A stretch of DNA of 14,881 bases from Ramlibacter sp. (lineage in GTDB: Bacteria > Pseudomonadota > Gammaproteobacteria > Burkholderiales > Burkholderiaceae_C), in NCBI GenBank assembly GCA_023701085.1, contig JAMPXR010000016.1, positions 1 through 14,881 on the forward strand, written 5' to 3'. The translations under genes and the position numbers were made by a program. Under the pieces are notes generated by a model, which did no database searches, was not told the DNA's origin, and worked only from the letters and a program-made list of their open reading frames with translations. Below are positions 1 through 8,369 of the stretch, piece by piece; position 1 is the first letter of the stretch; every line of letters begins with the position of its first letter.

Positions 1-582
1 AGCATCGGCCTGGTCATCGGCACCGCCTTCGGCCTGCTTGCCGCGGCCAGGCGCGGCTGGGTGGAAGAGACCATCATGCGGCTGGCCGACTTCGGCTTCG
101 CGTTTCCGGCCATTCTTTCAGCCATCATGCTCACGGCCGTGTTCGGCCCGGGCATGGTCAACGCGATCATCGCCATCGGCATCTACAACATCCCGACCTT
201 CGCCCGCATCACGCGCGCCTCGGCCAACGCGGTCTGGTCGCGCGAGTTCGTGCTGGCCGCGCGCGCCAGCGGCAAGGGGGCGTTCAGCATCACGATGGAG
301 CACGTGCTCCCCAACATCCTGTCGGTGCTGATCGTGCAGGCCACCATCCGCTTCGCGATCGCGATCCTCGCCGAGGCGGCGCTGTCGTACCTGGGGCTGG
401 GGACGCAGCCGCCGCAGCCGTCCTGGGGCCGCATGCTCAGCGAAGCCCAGACGCTGCTGTTCCAGGCGCCGCTGCTGGCGGTGTTCCCCGGTGTGGCGAT
501 CGCGCTGGCCGTGCTCGGCCTGAACCTGCTGGGCGACGGCTTGCGCGACCTGTTCGATCCGCGCCTGGCCAGGAAGAGGTGA
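1..582 (+). CDS. Dipeptide/oligopeptide-type ABC transporter permease, C-terminal part (DppC/OppC family)
   Basis: This is an inner-membrane permease subunit of a peptide-type ABC importer. The frame is open from base 1, so the N-terminal part lies outside the window; 193 residues are visible before the TGA at 580-582. Hydrophobic segments lie at about visible residues 1-15, 29-48, 53-62, 108-130 and 152-175. Between them is the EAA loop that docks on the ATPases (about residues 82-105, EFVLAARASGKG then HVLPN), followed by the SYLGLG turn and the ending GDGLRDLFDPR, both typical of DppC/OppC proteins. The next gene begins 3 bases later, and the AGGAAGAGGTGAG at this gene's end serves as its ribosome binding site. 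The partner DppB-type permease is expected upstream, outside the window. The family is clear but the substrate cannot be read from this part. Confidence 0.9.
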   Translation, partial: SIGLVIGTAFGLLAAARRGWVEETIMRLADFGFAFPAILSAIMLTAVFGPGMVNAIIAIGIYNIPTFARITRASANAVWSREFVLAARASGKGAFSITMEHVLPNILSVLIVQATIRFAIAILAEAALSYLGLGTQPPQPSWGRMLSEAQTLLFQAPLLAVFPGVAIALAVLGLNLLGDGLRDLFDPRLARKR

Positions 583-585
583 GCC

Positions 586-1581
586 GTGGCGCTGCTTGAA
601 GTCGATCGCCTGCACGTGCGGCTGCGCACGCACCGCGGGCCGGCCTACGCGGTGCGCGACATGAGTTTCACCCTGGAGCGCGGCGAGACGCTGGGGCTGG
701 TGGGCGAGTCGGGTTGCGGCAAAACCATGGCCGTGATGGCGCTGATGGGGCTGCTGCCCGAAAACGCCGAGGTCACGGGAAGCATCCGGTTCGACGGCGC
801 GGAGCTGACGGCCAAAACCGACGCGCAGATGTGCGAGATCCGCGGCAACCGCATCGGGATGATCTTCCAGGAGCCGATGACCGCCCTCAATCCGGTGCAC
901 AGCATCGGCCGGCAGGTGGCCGAGCCGCTGCGGCTGCACCGCGGCCTGTCCGCCGACGCGGCGCGCAAGGAGGCGATCGCCCTGCTGGACCGCGTGGGGA
1001 TCCCGGACGCGGCGCGCCGCATCGATGCCTATCCGCACCAGTTTTCGGGAGGGCAGCGCCAGCGCGTCACGATCGCCATGGCCCTGGCCTGCGGGCCGGA
1101 CCTGCTGATCGCCGACGAGCCGACCACGGCGCTGGACGTCACCATCCAGCGGCAGATCCTGGAACTGATCAGCGACCTGGTGGCCGAGCGCGGCATGGCC
1201 CTGATGCTGATCTCGCACGACCTGGGCGTGATCGCGCAGAACGTGGCGCGGATGCTGGTGATGTACGGCGGCAGCGTCGTGGAAAGCGGCCCGACCGAGG
1301 CCGTGTTCGCGCATCGCATGCACCCCTACACGCTGGGCCTGTTCGCGGCCCGTCCCGGCCTGCGTTCGCGCAAGGGCGCGCGGCTGGCGACCATCGCGGG
1401 CAGCGTGCCCGAACTGGTCGATCTCCCCCCCGGCTGCCCGTTCGCCGGGCGCTGCCGTTTCACCATTCCCGAATGCCACGTCACCGCCCCGCCGCCCGTC
1501 ATGATCGAGGCGGGCCACCATGCGCGCTGCATCCGGCTGGATGCGGTGGCCGCGGCGAGACAGGAGCCCTTGACGGCATGA
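586..1581 (+). CDS. ABC transporter ATP-binding protein, DppD/OppD type
   Basis: Cytoplasmic ATPase of the importer, 331 residues, close to normal DppD length. It starts at GTG 586, with AGGAAGAGGTGAG just upstream. Visible motifs: Walker A GESGCGKT at 40-47, Q-loop FQEP at about 94-97, signature FSGGQRQR at 153-160, Walker B LLIADEP at 173-179 and switch histidine H211. The C-terminal extension carries GCPFAGRC...EC and a further cysteine. This is the four-cysteine pattern of the oligopeptide-transporter ATPase C-terminal domain, which holds an iron-sulfur cluster in characterised Dpp systems. It pairs with the ATPase encoded 7 bases downstream to form a heterodimer under the permeases. The ATPase assignment is firm; the substrate class (peptide, opine, nickel or amide) is not determined by this subunit. 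Confidence 0.93.
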   Translation: MALLEVDRLHVRLRTHRGPAYAVRDMSFTLERGETLGLVGESGCGKTMAVMALMGLLPENAEVTGSIRFDGAELTAKTDAQMCEIRGNRIGMIFQEPMTALNPVHSIGRQVAEPLRLHRGLSADAARKEAIALLDRVGIPDAARRIDAYPHQFSGGQRQRVTIAMALACGPDLLIADEPTTALDVTIQRQILELISDLVAERGMALMLISHDLGVIAQNVARMLVMYGGSVVESGPTEAVFAHRMHPYTLGLFAARPGLRSRKGARLATIAGSVPELVDLPPGCPFAGRCRFTIPECHVTAPPPVMIEAGHHARCIRLDAVAAARQEPLTA

Positions 1582-1588
1582 CAGCGCC

Positions 1589-2449
<861 letters not shown>

Positions 2450-2499
2450 TTCCACACGCGCCCCGATGAGGGGTTTCGATTTCATTGTGTCTACAGTCT

Positions 2500-2503
2500 G
2501 GAG
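2500..2503 (+). promoter_or_regulatory. Ribosome binding site that decides the binding-protein start
   Basis: GGAG lies 10 bases before the ATG at 2514 and supports that start over the in-frame ATG at 2466. The 64-base gap before the gene (2450-2513) also has a small CCCC-GATGA-GGGG stem at 2461-2473 followed by TTT. The stem is too weak to call a terminator, but it could mark a processing point that lets the binding protein be made at a different level from the ATPases. Confidence 0.55.
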
Positions 2504-2513
2504 TCAAGAAATC

Positions 2514-4031
2514 ATGTTGAAGCGACGCACCGTTCTCACGCACTCGGCGAGCCTGGCCGCCATGGCCGCCGTGCCCCTGGCGGTTTCGCAAAGCGCGCTG
2601 GCCCAGGGCAGGAAGGACGCCATCGTGCTGGCCATGGCGCTGGAGCCGCCGGGGCTCGATCCGACCGCGGGCGCGGCGTCGGCCATCGCCGAGATCACGC
2701 AGTACAACATCTACGAGACGCTGACCAAGATCAATTCCGACGGCAGCGTGACCCCCTTGCTGGCCGAGAGCTGGGAAGTCTCGCCCGACTTGCGCACCTA
2801 CACCTTCAGGCTGCGCAAGGGCGTGAAGTTCCAGAACGGCGAGCCCATGAACGCGCGCACCGTGAAGTTCTCGTTCGAGCGCGCCGGCGCCGAGAAGAGC
2901 ACCAACAAGGACAAGCGCACCTTCGCCAGCATGGAGACCGTGCAGGCGGTGGACGATCACACGGTGGTGATCGTCAACAAGGAACTGGACCCGGACTTCC
3001 TGTTCCTGATGGGGCAGGCCACGGCCGTCATCGTGGAGCCCAAGAGCGCCGACACCAATGCGACGAAGCCGGTGGGCACCGGTCCCTACCAGCTCGAGAG
3101 CTGGGCCAAGGGCTCATCCGTGACGCTGGCCAAGTGGGACGGTTACCGCAACCCGGCGGCCGCGAAGATCAGGAAGGCCACGTTCCGGTTCATCTCGGAT
3201 CCCGCCGCGCAGGTGGCCGCCCTGCTGGCGGGCGACGTGGACGCGTTCCCGCGCGTGACACCCCGCGCTGTCCCGCAATTCAAGAGCAACCCGAAGTTTC
3301 AAGTGATCGTGTCGGGCTCGCGCGCCAAGACCATCCTGGCGATCAACAACAAAAAGAAGCCGCTGGACGACGTGCGGGTGCGCCGCGCGATCGCGGCGGC
3401 CGTCGACCGCAAGGCCGTCATCCAGGGCGCGGGCGACGGCTATGGCGCGCCGATCGGCAGCCACTACGTGCCGGGGGCTCCCGGTTATGTGGATACCACC
3501 GGCGTCAATCCCTACAACCCGGAAAAAGCCAAGGCACTGCTGAAGGAAGCGGGCGTCACCACACCTCTTGACCTGACGCTGACACTTCCGCCGATGCCGT
3601 ATGCCCGCCAGGGTGGCGAGGTGATCGCATCGCAGCTCGCGAAGGTCGGCATCAACGCGAAGCTGCAGAACGTGGAATGGGCGCAGTGGCTCGCCAATAC
3701 GTATGGCGGCGGCCACAACTACGACCTGACGATCGTCTCGCACGTGGAGCCTTTCGACCTGGGCAACTTCGACAAGCCGGGCTATTACTGGGGTTACCAG
3801 TCGCCCAAGTTCAAGGACCTGTACAACAAGTACAAGACCTCGCCGCGCGAAGCGGATCGCAAGAAGCTGATCGGCGATATCCAGCGCCTGCTGGCGGAGG
3901 ACAGCGTCCACGCGTTCCTTTACCAGCCCCAGTGGGTAACGATCGCCAACAAGAACGTGAAGGGGTTGTGGAAGGACATGCCGGTGTTCGTGAACGATCT
4001 GGCCGCATTGTCGTGGGCGGCGCCCGCATGA
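2514..4031 (+). CDS. Periplasmic solute-binding protein of the peptide ABC importer (SBP family 5)
   Basis: Extracytoplasmic substrate receptor, 505 residues, normal for the DppA/OppA (SBP_bac_5) family. The ATG at 2514 has GGAG at 2500-2503 and opens a clear export signal: KRR at residues 3-5, a hydrophobic core, then SALA with likely cleavage after A30. The RRTVL spacing resembles a weak twin-arginine signal, so Tat export is possible. Family features include the N-terminal LDPTAG region, the PLLAESWEVSPDLRTYTF block at about residues 80-97, LRKGVKFQNGEP, and the late VRRAIAAAVDR block. An in-frame ATG at 2466 exists but would put 16 non-signal residues in front. The gene sits 64 bases after the ATPase gene and 3 bases before the amidase, which suggests the captured molecule is a substrate of that amidase. 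The ligand cannot be named from sequence. Confidence 0.93.
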   Translation: MLKRRTVLTHSASLAAMAAVPLAVSQSALAQGRKDAIVLAMALEPPGLDPTAGAASAIAEITQYNIYETLTKINSDGSVTPLLAESWEVSPDLRTYTFRLRKGVKFQNGEPMNARTVKFSFERAGAEKSTNKDKRTFASMETVQAVDDHTVVIVNKELDPDFLFLMGQATAVIVEPKSADTNATKPVGTGPYQLESWAKGSSVTLAKWDGYRNPAAAKIRKATFRFISDPAAQVAALLAGDVDAFPRVTPRAVPQFKSNPKFQVIVSGSRAKTILAINNKKKPLDDVRVRRAIAAAVDRKAVIQGAGDGYGAPIGSHYVPGAPGYVDTTGVNPYNPEKAKALLKEAGVTTPLDLTLTLPPMPYARQGGEVIASQLAKVGINAKLQNVEWAQWLANTYGGGHNYDLTIVSHVEPFDLGNFDKPGYYWGYQSPKFKDLYNKYKTSPREADRKKLIGDIQRLLAEDSVHAFLYQPQWVTIANKNVKGLWKDMPVFVNDLAALSWAAPA

Positions 4032-4034
4032 CGA

Positions 4035-5459
4035 ATGACCTCCGCGCTGCATGAGCTTTCGGCGCCGGCGCTGATCGAATCCTACCGGCGGCGCGAACTC
4101 TCGCCGGTCGAAGTCACCCGGTCGGTGCTGGGCCACATCGAGCGCTGGGAGCACCATCTGCAGGCGCTGTACCTGCTGCGGCCGGAGCTGGCCTTGCAGC
4201 AGGCAAGGGCGAGCGAGGCGCGCTGGCTGCGCGGCGCGCCGCTGGGCGTGCTCGATGGCGTGCCGGTCACCATCAAGGAAAACATCGCGACCCGGGGCGA
4301 CCCGACACCGCTGGGCACTGCGGCGAGTGAGCTGACGCCGTCGCCGGCGGACGCGCCGCCGGCCGCGCGCATCCGCGACGCCGGGGGCGTCATCGTCGCC
4401 AAGACCACCATGCCCGACTACGGCATGCTCTCTTCCGGCCTGTCGAGCTTTCACAAGCTGGCGCGCAACCCCTGGGACCTTGGGCGCACGCCCGGAGGCT
4501 CCAGCGCCGGCGCCGGTGCCGCGGCCGCCGCCGGTTACGGGCCGTTGCACATCGGCACAGACATTGGCGGTTCGCTGCGCCTGCCCGCCGCCTGGTGCGG
4601 CATCTTCACCCTCAAGCCCAGCCTGGGGCGCATTCCGATCGCGCCGCCATACACGGGCCGGGCGGCCGGCCCGATGACGCGCAGCGTGGCGGACGCCGCC
4701 TGGTTCATGCAGGTGCTCGCGCTGCCCGATGCGCGCGACAGCATGAGCCTGCCGTTCCAGGACATCCACTGGCAGCAGTTCGACGAAGGCGTGGACAAGC
4801 TCAAGGGTCTGCGCATCGGCCTGCTGATCGATGCCGGCTGCGGCCTGGCCGTGGACCGGGAGGTCCGCGCGGCGGTGGAGCACGCCGCCGGCCTGTTCGA
4901 ACGGGCGGGCGCCGTCGTCGCGCCCATGCATCCTTTCATGACCCCGGCCATGCTCAGCGGCATGGACCACTTCTGGCGCATGCGTTCCCACCTGGACATG
5001 AAGCGGCTCGCGCCCCAGAAAAAGGCCCGGGTCCTGCCCTATATCCAGCAATGGGCGGACAGTGCCGCCGGCATGGATGGCGAGGCCGTGTTCAACGCCT
5101 GCAGCCAGTTCCACGAGACGCGCGTCGCGGCGGTGAATGCCTGCCGTGCGTTCGACTTCGTCATCTCGCCGACCTCGCCGGTGTCGGCGTTCCCCGCCGC
5201 GCTGCCGTCGCCCACCAACGATCCGCTTCGGCCGCTGGAGCACATCGGATTCACCGTGCCATTCAACATGTCCGAGCAGCCGGCCGCCTCGATCAACTGC
5301 GGCTACACGGGGGCGGGGCTGCCCATCGGGCTGCAGATCGCCGGCCAGCGCTTCGACGACCTGGGCGTGCTGCAGGTCGCGCGTGCCTTCGAGCTGATAC
5401 GCGATGAGCAGCGGCCCTGGCCGCAGCCGCCTTCGGAGGCGATGCACCATGTGGACTGA
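4035..5459 (+). CDS. Amidase-signature family hydrolase
   Basis: Amide or carbamate hydrolase of the amidase-signature family, 474 residues, normal length. The Ser-cisSer-Lys triad is intact: K81 in VTIKEN, the cis-serine S156 in RTPGGSSAG, and the nucleophile S180 in TDIGGSLRLPA. The 24-residue gap between the two serines matches characterised members such as malonamidase E2 and fatty acid amide hydrolase. The FHKLARNPWD run before the glycine-serine motif is typical. No signal peptide is seen, so it should act in the cytoplasm. The ATG is 3 bases after the binding-protein stop, so it is co-transcribed with the importer. It is unlikely to be the GatA tRNA amidotransferase subunit because gatB and gatC are absent and the context is transport. 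The substrate is unknown. Confidence 0.92.
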   Translation: MTSALHELSAPALIESYRRRELSPVEVTRSVLGHIERWEHHLQALYLLRPELALQQARASEARWLRGAPLGVLDGVPVTIKENIATRGDPTPLGTAASELTPSPADAPPAARIRDAGGVIVAKTTMPDYGMLSSGLSSFHKLARNPWDLGRTPGGSSAGAGAAAAAGYGPLHIGTDIGGSLRLPAAWCGIFTLKPSLGRIPIAPPYTGRAAGPMTRSVADAAWFMQVLALPDARDSMSLPFQDIHWQQFDEGVDKLKGLRIGLLIDAGCGLAVDREVRAAVEHAAGLFERAGAVVAPMHPFMTPAMLSGMDHFWRMRSHLDMKRLAPQKKARVLPYIQQWADSAAGMDGEAVFNACSQFHETRVAAVNACRAFDFVISPTSPVSAFPAALPSPTNDPLRPLEHIGFTVPFNMSEQPAASINCGYTGAGLPIGLQIAGQRFDDLGVLQVARAFELIRDEQRPWPQPPSEAMHHVD

Positions 5460-5502
5460 GCACGCGCGCCGCGCCGCGGACGACGGCCCGGCTTGGGCAG
5501 GC

Positions 5503-5523
5503 GCCGGCGGCTGAACCGCCGGC
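5503..5523. terminator. Perfect hairpin between convergent genes, possible bidirectional terminator
   Basis: GCCGGCGG at 5503-5510 and CCGCCGGC at 5516-5523 form a perfect 8-pair stem around a 5-base loop. It lies 43 bases after the amidase stop and 2 bases before the stop of the convergent phosphatase gene. The position suits transcript ends from both sides. There is no run of T on either strand, so it is not a classical intrinsic terminator. Confidence 0.35.
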
Positions 5524-5525
5524 CG

Positions 5526-6200
5526 TTATGCGGCCTTGGGCCCGGACGCGCCGGCCAGCAGTTTCAGCTGGTCGTACACCGGTTGCGGCGGCAGGTCCCG
5601 CAGGTGCTGCACGTCGGCCCAGGCCAGGATGTCGATGCCGCCCTCGTGCACCCGCACGCGATTCAGGCCGGCATTGGGAATCTCGCTCTGGCGCGGGCCG
5701 TTCAGTCCGAGCGATCGCGCCGTGCGGTAGACCATGTCCAGCACGCCGCCATGCGTCACCACGACCAGGGTTTGCCCGCGGTGCGCCGCCACCATGCGCG
5801 CGATCGCGTCCATGACGCGGGCGTGGAACTGCCGGGTGCTTTCGCCCTCGGGCATGCGGTAGTCCTCCTCGAAGCGCAGCCAGTCTTCCCATGCCTGCGG
5901 ATGCTGCGCCTTGATGTCGTCGACCTTCATGCCGTCCACGCGCCCGAAACTCTGCTCGCGCAGCGCCGCGTCATGGGTGCTCGCCAAGCCCAGCTGCAGC
6001 CCGATGGGCTGCGCCGTCTGTTGCGCCCGCAACAGGTCGCTCGCGAACAGCCGGTGTGCCGTCTCGCCGGCCAGCCGGCGCGCCAGGCGCCGCGCCTGCT
6101 CCTGGCCGATGTCGTTCAGCGCCACGTCCACGTGGCCCTGGAATCGAAGCTCGCGGTTCCAGTCCGTTTCCCCGTGACGCAGCAGGATCAGTTCTGTCAT
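5526..6200 (-). CDS. Histidine phosphatase family protein (phosphoglycerate mutase-like)
   Basis: Cytoplasmic phosphatase or mutase of the histidine phosphatase superfamily, 224 residues. The phosphate pocket is complete: R8-H9-G10 in LLRHGETDWN, R58 in SDLLRAQQTA, the likely acid-base glutamate E82 in REQSFG, and H150 in VVVTHGG. The size fits the GpmB/CobC branch rather than the longer GpmA phosphoglycerate mutase. Sequence alone does not separate sugar-phosphate phosphatase, alpha-ribazole phosphatase and mutase roles, and no cobalamin genes are nearby. The ATG at 6198-6200 starts directly at the conserved beta-strand leading into RHGE. The gene is divergent from the alpha/beta hydrolase (65-base gap) and convergent with the amidase. 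Confidence 0.9.
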   Translation of the reverse strand: MTELILLRHGETDWNRELRFQGHVDVALNDIGQEQARRLARRLAGETAHRLFASDLLRAQQTAQPIGLQLGLASTHDAALREQSFGRVDGMKVDDIKAQHPQAWEDWLRFEEDYRMPEGESTRQFHARVMDAIARMVAAHRGQTLVVVTHGGVLDMVYRTARSLGLNGPRQSEIPNAGLNRVRVHEGGIDILAWADVQHLRDLPPQPVYDQLKLLAGASGPKAA

Positions 6201-6207
6201 TCGCTCG

Positions 6208-6235
6208 ATTATCCCAGTCCCTGGCCGGATGCCAG
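6208..6235 (-). promoter_or_regulatory. Candidate sigma-70 promoter for the histidine phosphatase gene
   Basis: On the minus strand CTGGCA (6230-6235, 4 of 6 to the -35 consensus) is followed after 16 bases by GATAAT (6208-6213, 5 of 6 to the -10 consensus). Transcription would begin at about 6201-6202, almost at the ATG at 6200, giving a nearly leaderless message. No good Shine-Dalgarno sequence is visible before that ATG, which fits. This rests on motif match alone. Confidence 0.3.
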
Positions 6236-6265
6236 AATGCGCGTTTAGGCATTTCGATCCAATTC

Positions 6266-6973
6266 ATGCCCCGCTTGATCCTGTTGCCCGGCCTGGCGGG
6301 CGATGCCGTGATGTGGGCTGCCCAATTGGCCGGGCTGGCCGACTGGCACCCGGTCGTCAGCGACGTGCACGTGCGCCACGGCAGCGTGCCCGACATGGCG
6401 CAGGCCCTGCTGGCGGAGCACGCCGGCACGCTGGTGCTGTGCGGCGCCTCGATGGGCGGGATGATCGCGATGGAAGCGGCGCGCCAGGCGCCCGGACGGA
6501 TCGCCGCCCTGGCCCTGCTGGGGACCACGGCGCGGCCGGAGTCGCCCGACATGCGCCGGCTGCGGGAAGAGGCGATCGAGCTGTTCGCGCAGGGCCGCAT
6601 CGCCGAGGTCATCGAGCCGAACACGGGGTTCGCCTTCCACCCCGACCGCGCGGCGGACCCGGCATTGCTGCAGCCTTACCTCGACTTCGTGCTGCGGGCG
6701 GGCGCGGCGCAGCTGATCGCCCAGAACCGCGCCGTGATCGGACGGCCGGATGCGCGGGCGCACCTGCCGCGGCTGCGCTGTCCCACGCTCGTCATGTGCG
6801 GCGACGCCGACCAACTGACGCCCGCGGAGAATTCGCGCGAAATCGCGGCCCTGGTGGCGGGCGCGGAACTCGTGCTGGTGCCGCGCTGCGGCCACATGCT
6901 GACGATGGAGCAGCCGCACCTGGTCAATGCGGCTCTGCGCGCGTGGCTGGAGCGGCACTGGCCGCCCGCATGA
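6266..6973 (+). CDS. Alpha/beta fold hydrolase
   Basis: Small alpha/beta hydrolase, 235 residues. The nucleophile elbow GASMGG places S62 as the catalytic serine, D182 in GDADQLTP is the likely acid, and H210 in RCGHM is the general base. The protein opens with the usual LILLPGLAGDAVMW oxyanion-hole segment. The ATG at 6266 is chosen because the fold begins there; the frame stays open upstream only as a shadow of the divergent phosphatase gene. No signal peptide is seen, so it is cytoplasmic. Families such as BioH, lactone hydrolases and proline iminopeptidases share this pattern, and nothing here fixes the substrate. Its stop is 16 bases from the convergent coaD stop. Confidence 0.88.
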   Translation: MPRLILLPGLAGDAVMWAAQLAGLADWHPVVSDVHVRHGSVPDMAQALLAEHAGTLVLCGASMGGMIAMEAARQAPGRIAALALLGTTARPESPDMRRLREEAIELFAQGRIAEVIEPNTGFAFHPDRAADPALLQPYLDFVLRAGAAQLIAQNRAVIGRPDARAHLPRLRCPTLVMCGDADQLTPAENSREIAALVAGAELVLVPRCGHMLTMEQPHLVNAALRAWLERHWPPA

Positions 6974-6989
6974 AGGAGGTCGCGGGTTC

Positions 6990-7490
6990 TTACACGCGGC
7001 CGAGGCCGCGCACCTTCTGCGCCAGACGCCGCTGCACCGAGGGCGAAACGAATTTGTCCACCTCGCCGCCCAGGACCGCGATCTCCCGCACGAAGGTGCT
7101 GCTGATGAACTGGTACCGGTCGCTGGGCGTGAGGAACACCGTCTCCACATCGGGCATCAGGCTGCGGTTCATGCCGGCCAACTGGAATTCATAGTCGAAG
7201 TCGGTCACCGCCCGCAGGCCGCGCACCATGGCCTTGCCGCCGCGCACCACGACAAAGTCGCGCAGCAGGCCCGAAAAGCTTTCGACTTCCACCTGCGGGT
7301 AGGCCTTGGCCACGTCGCGCGCCATGTCGATGCGCTCCTGCAACGTGAACATGGCCTGCTTGTGGTGCCCCGCGGCCACCGCCACGATGACGCGATCGAA
7401 CAGCTGCGTCGCCCGGCGGACGACGTCTTCATGGCCCAGGGTCATGGGATCGAAGGTGCCGGGGTAGACGGCGATCACGTTGCTGGCCAT
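6990..7490 (-). CDS. coaD: Phosphopantetheine adenylyltransferase
   Basis: CoaD transfers AMP from ATP to 4'-phosphopantetheine, giving dephospho-CoA, the penultimate step of coenzyme A synthesis in the cytoplasm. It has 166 residues, the usual CoaD length. The nucleotidyltransferase motif TLGH is at residues 17-20 within [11 protein letters not shown], and the ISST motif is at 129-132 before FVREIA. The conserved block [14 protein letters not shown] (about 88-101) is also present. The ATG at 7488-7490 has GGAG 6 bases upstream. An in-frame earlier start at 7592 would run into rsmD and adds no conserved sequence. It lies 52 bases downstream of rsmD on the same strand, a common pairing in proteobacteria, and the two are probably co-transcribed. 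Confidence 0.97.
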   Translation of the reverse strand: MASNVIAVYPGTFDPMTLGHEDVVRRATQLFDRVIVAVAAGHHKQAMFTLQERIDMARDVAKAYPQVEVESFSGLLRDFVVVRGGKAMVRGLRAVTDFDYEFQLAGMNRSLMPDVETVFLTPSDRYQFISSTFVREIAVLGGEVDKFVSPSVQRRLAQKVRGLGRV

Positions 7491-7542
7491 AAGGGTCTCC
7501 TCGTCGGGCAAGGGCGCGGCTGCGACCGTTTGCTGCGGTGCA

Positions 7543-8130
7543 TTATGCAGCCCGCTCCAGCAGGTGGGCGTGCACGGCCCCGGCCCGGCCATGGCGGCGC
7601 AGGGCCAGGCCGTAGGGAGCGAGCCGCGCGTCGTCCCAGGCGGCCGGCGCTTCCAGGTAGATCAGGCCCTCCGGGCCCAGCGCCGCGGCCGCCGCCGCCA
7701 GGGCCTGGTCGAAAAGATCGGCTTCGAACGGCGGATCGAGAAAGATGAGATCGATCCCCGCTCCGGCAAGCCGGCCCAGCACCAAAAGGCCGTCCGCGCG
7801 CTCGATCTTCAGGTCCTTGGCGCCCAGCCGGTCACGCAGCGAGCACAGCTGGGAGACGAGCTGCGCATCGCGCTCGACCAGCAGCACTTCGGCCGCGCCG
7901 CGCGATGCCGCCTCCAGTCCCAGTGCCCCGGTCCCGGCGAACGCGTCGACACAGCGCCAACCCGTGAGGTCCTGGCCCAGCCAGTTGAACAAGGTTTCCC
8001 GCACCCGGTCGGGCGTGGGGCGCAGGCCGGGCTTGTCCGCCACCGGCAGCCGCGTGCGCTTCCACTGGCCGCCGATGATCCGCACCTGATGGTCGGCCCG
8101 GCCGGCGTGGGGTCTGGTGTGTCGCGTCAT
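7543..8130 (-). CDS. rsmD: 16S rRNA (guanine(966)-N2)-methyltransferase
   Basis: RsmD methylates the N2 of G966 in 16S rRNA during small-subunit assembly, using S-adenosylmethionine. With the ATG at 8128-8130 it has 195 residues, close to the E. coli protein. Visible signatures are [16 protein letters not shown] and [16 protein letters not shown] at the N-terminus, the SAM-binding loop [14 protein letters not shown] at 61-74, the acidic strand end VERD (85-88) and the catalytic DPPF at 132-135. Upstream in-frame starts at 8178 and 8190 would add up to 20 residues. I prefer 8130 because VRIIGG normally lies within about 20 residues of the start, but the AAGGA before it is only 2 bases from the ATG. 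The start is therefore less certain than the gene. coaD follows. Confidence 0.95.
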   Translation of the reverse strand: MTRHTRPHAGRADHQVRIIGGQWKRTRLPVADKPGLRPTPDRVRETLFNWLGQDLTGWRCVDAFAGTGALGLEAASRGAAEVLLVERDAQLVSQLCSLRDRLGAKDLKIERADGLLVLGRLAGAGIDLIFLDPPFEADLFDQALAAAAAALGPEGLIYLEAPAAWDDARLAPYGLALRRHGRAGAVHAHLLERAA

Positions 8131-8180
8131 GGTCCTTGGCGGCGCCCGCGATTTCGGCGTGGCGCCCACGGCCCGCATGA

Positions 8181-8237
8181 TAGGGCGCAATGCGAACGGC
8201 GCACCCGCATGGCAATGCGAGCGCGCCGTTCCCCCTA
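8181..8237. repeat. Imperfect inverted repeat upstream of rsmD
   Basis: GAACGGCGC at 8194-8202 is matched by its reverse complement GCGCCGTTC at 8223-8231, a 9-pair stem with a 20-base loop. Outside it TAGGG (8181-8185) can pair with CCCTA (8233-8237) across an 8-base bulge. It lies 50-107 bases upstream of the rsmD start, where a promoter, operator or leader structure could be. Function is unknown. Confidence 0.5.
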
Positions 8238-8323
8238 TCCCTTAGCACTGATGCGCCTCCCTGGCGCTACCCCTCGCGTGACAGCGATGGGCCGCATTCT
8301 GCAGGCGCAAACCGCGACGTGTT

Positions 8324-8355
8324 GCGCACCCCTGTCAATATTGACAGGGGTGCGC
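8324..8355. repeat. Perfect 32-base palindrome downstream of the M16 pair
   Basis: Each 16-base half is the exact reverse complement of the other; the left half is GCGCACCCCTGTCAAT and the centre is AATATT. As RNA it can fold into 14 pairs closed by a 4-base loop. On the minus strand it begins 14 bases after the stop of the second M16 gene, where a transcript end or 3'-stabilising hairpin would sit. No T-run follows on either strand, so a classical terminator is not supported. The TGTCA-N4-TGACA core also looks like an operator for a dimeric regulator. No second copy was noticed in the window. Confidence 0.9.
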
Positions 8356-8369
8356 GCCCCGCCAGGCCG

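Larger units (their letters stand above)
8131..8369. other. 239-base intergenic region between the M16 pair and rsmD
   Basis: No protein with recognisable features is seen here on either strand. The stretch contains an imperfect inverted repeat (8181-8237) and a perfect 32-base palindrome (8324-8355), listed separately. The rsmD-coaD promoter should lie here on the minus strand, but I could not find a convincing -35/-10 pair. Confidence 0.6.

Noticed and set aside
3114..5450. 778-codon minus-strand open frame opposite the binding protein and amidase
   Set aside because: Low-complexity shadow composition and no motif; both plus-strand genes have intact family signatures.
4035..5459. GatA subunit of the tRNA amidotransferase
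   Set aside because: The amidase triad is shared, but gatB/gatC are absent and the gene is the last of an ABC uptake operon.
7491..7592. Longer coaD start at 7592
   Set aside because: It would overlap rsmD and add non-conserved residues; the ATG at 7490 has a good ribosome binding site and begins directly at the CoaD fold.
8324..8355. Calling the 32-base palindrome an intrinsic terminator
   Set aside because: The stem is strong, but no T-run follows on either strand, so it is recorded as a palindromic repeat of unknown role.
8324..8355. FNR- or CooA-type operator at the palindrome centre
   Set aside because: The core TGTCA-N4-TGACA differs from TTGAT-N4-ATCAA in its half-sites and from the CooA site in spacing (N6), so no named regulator is assigned.
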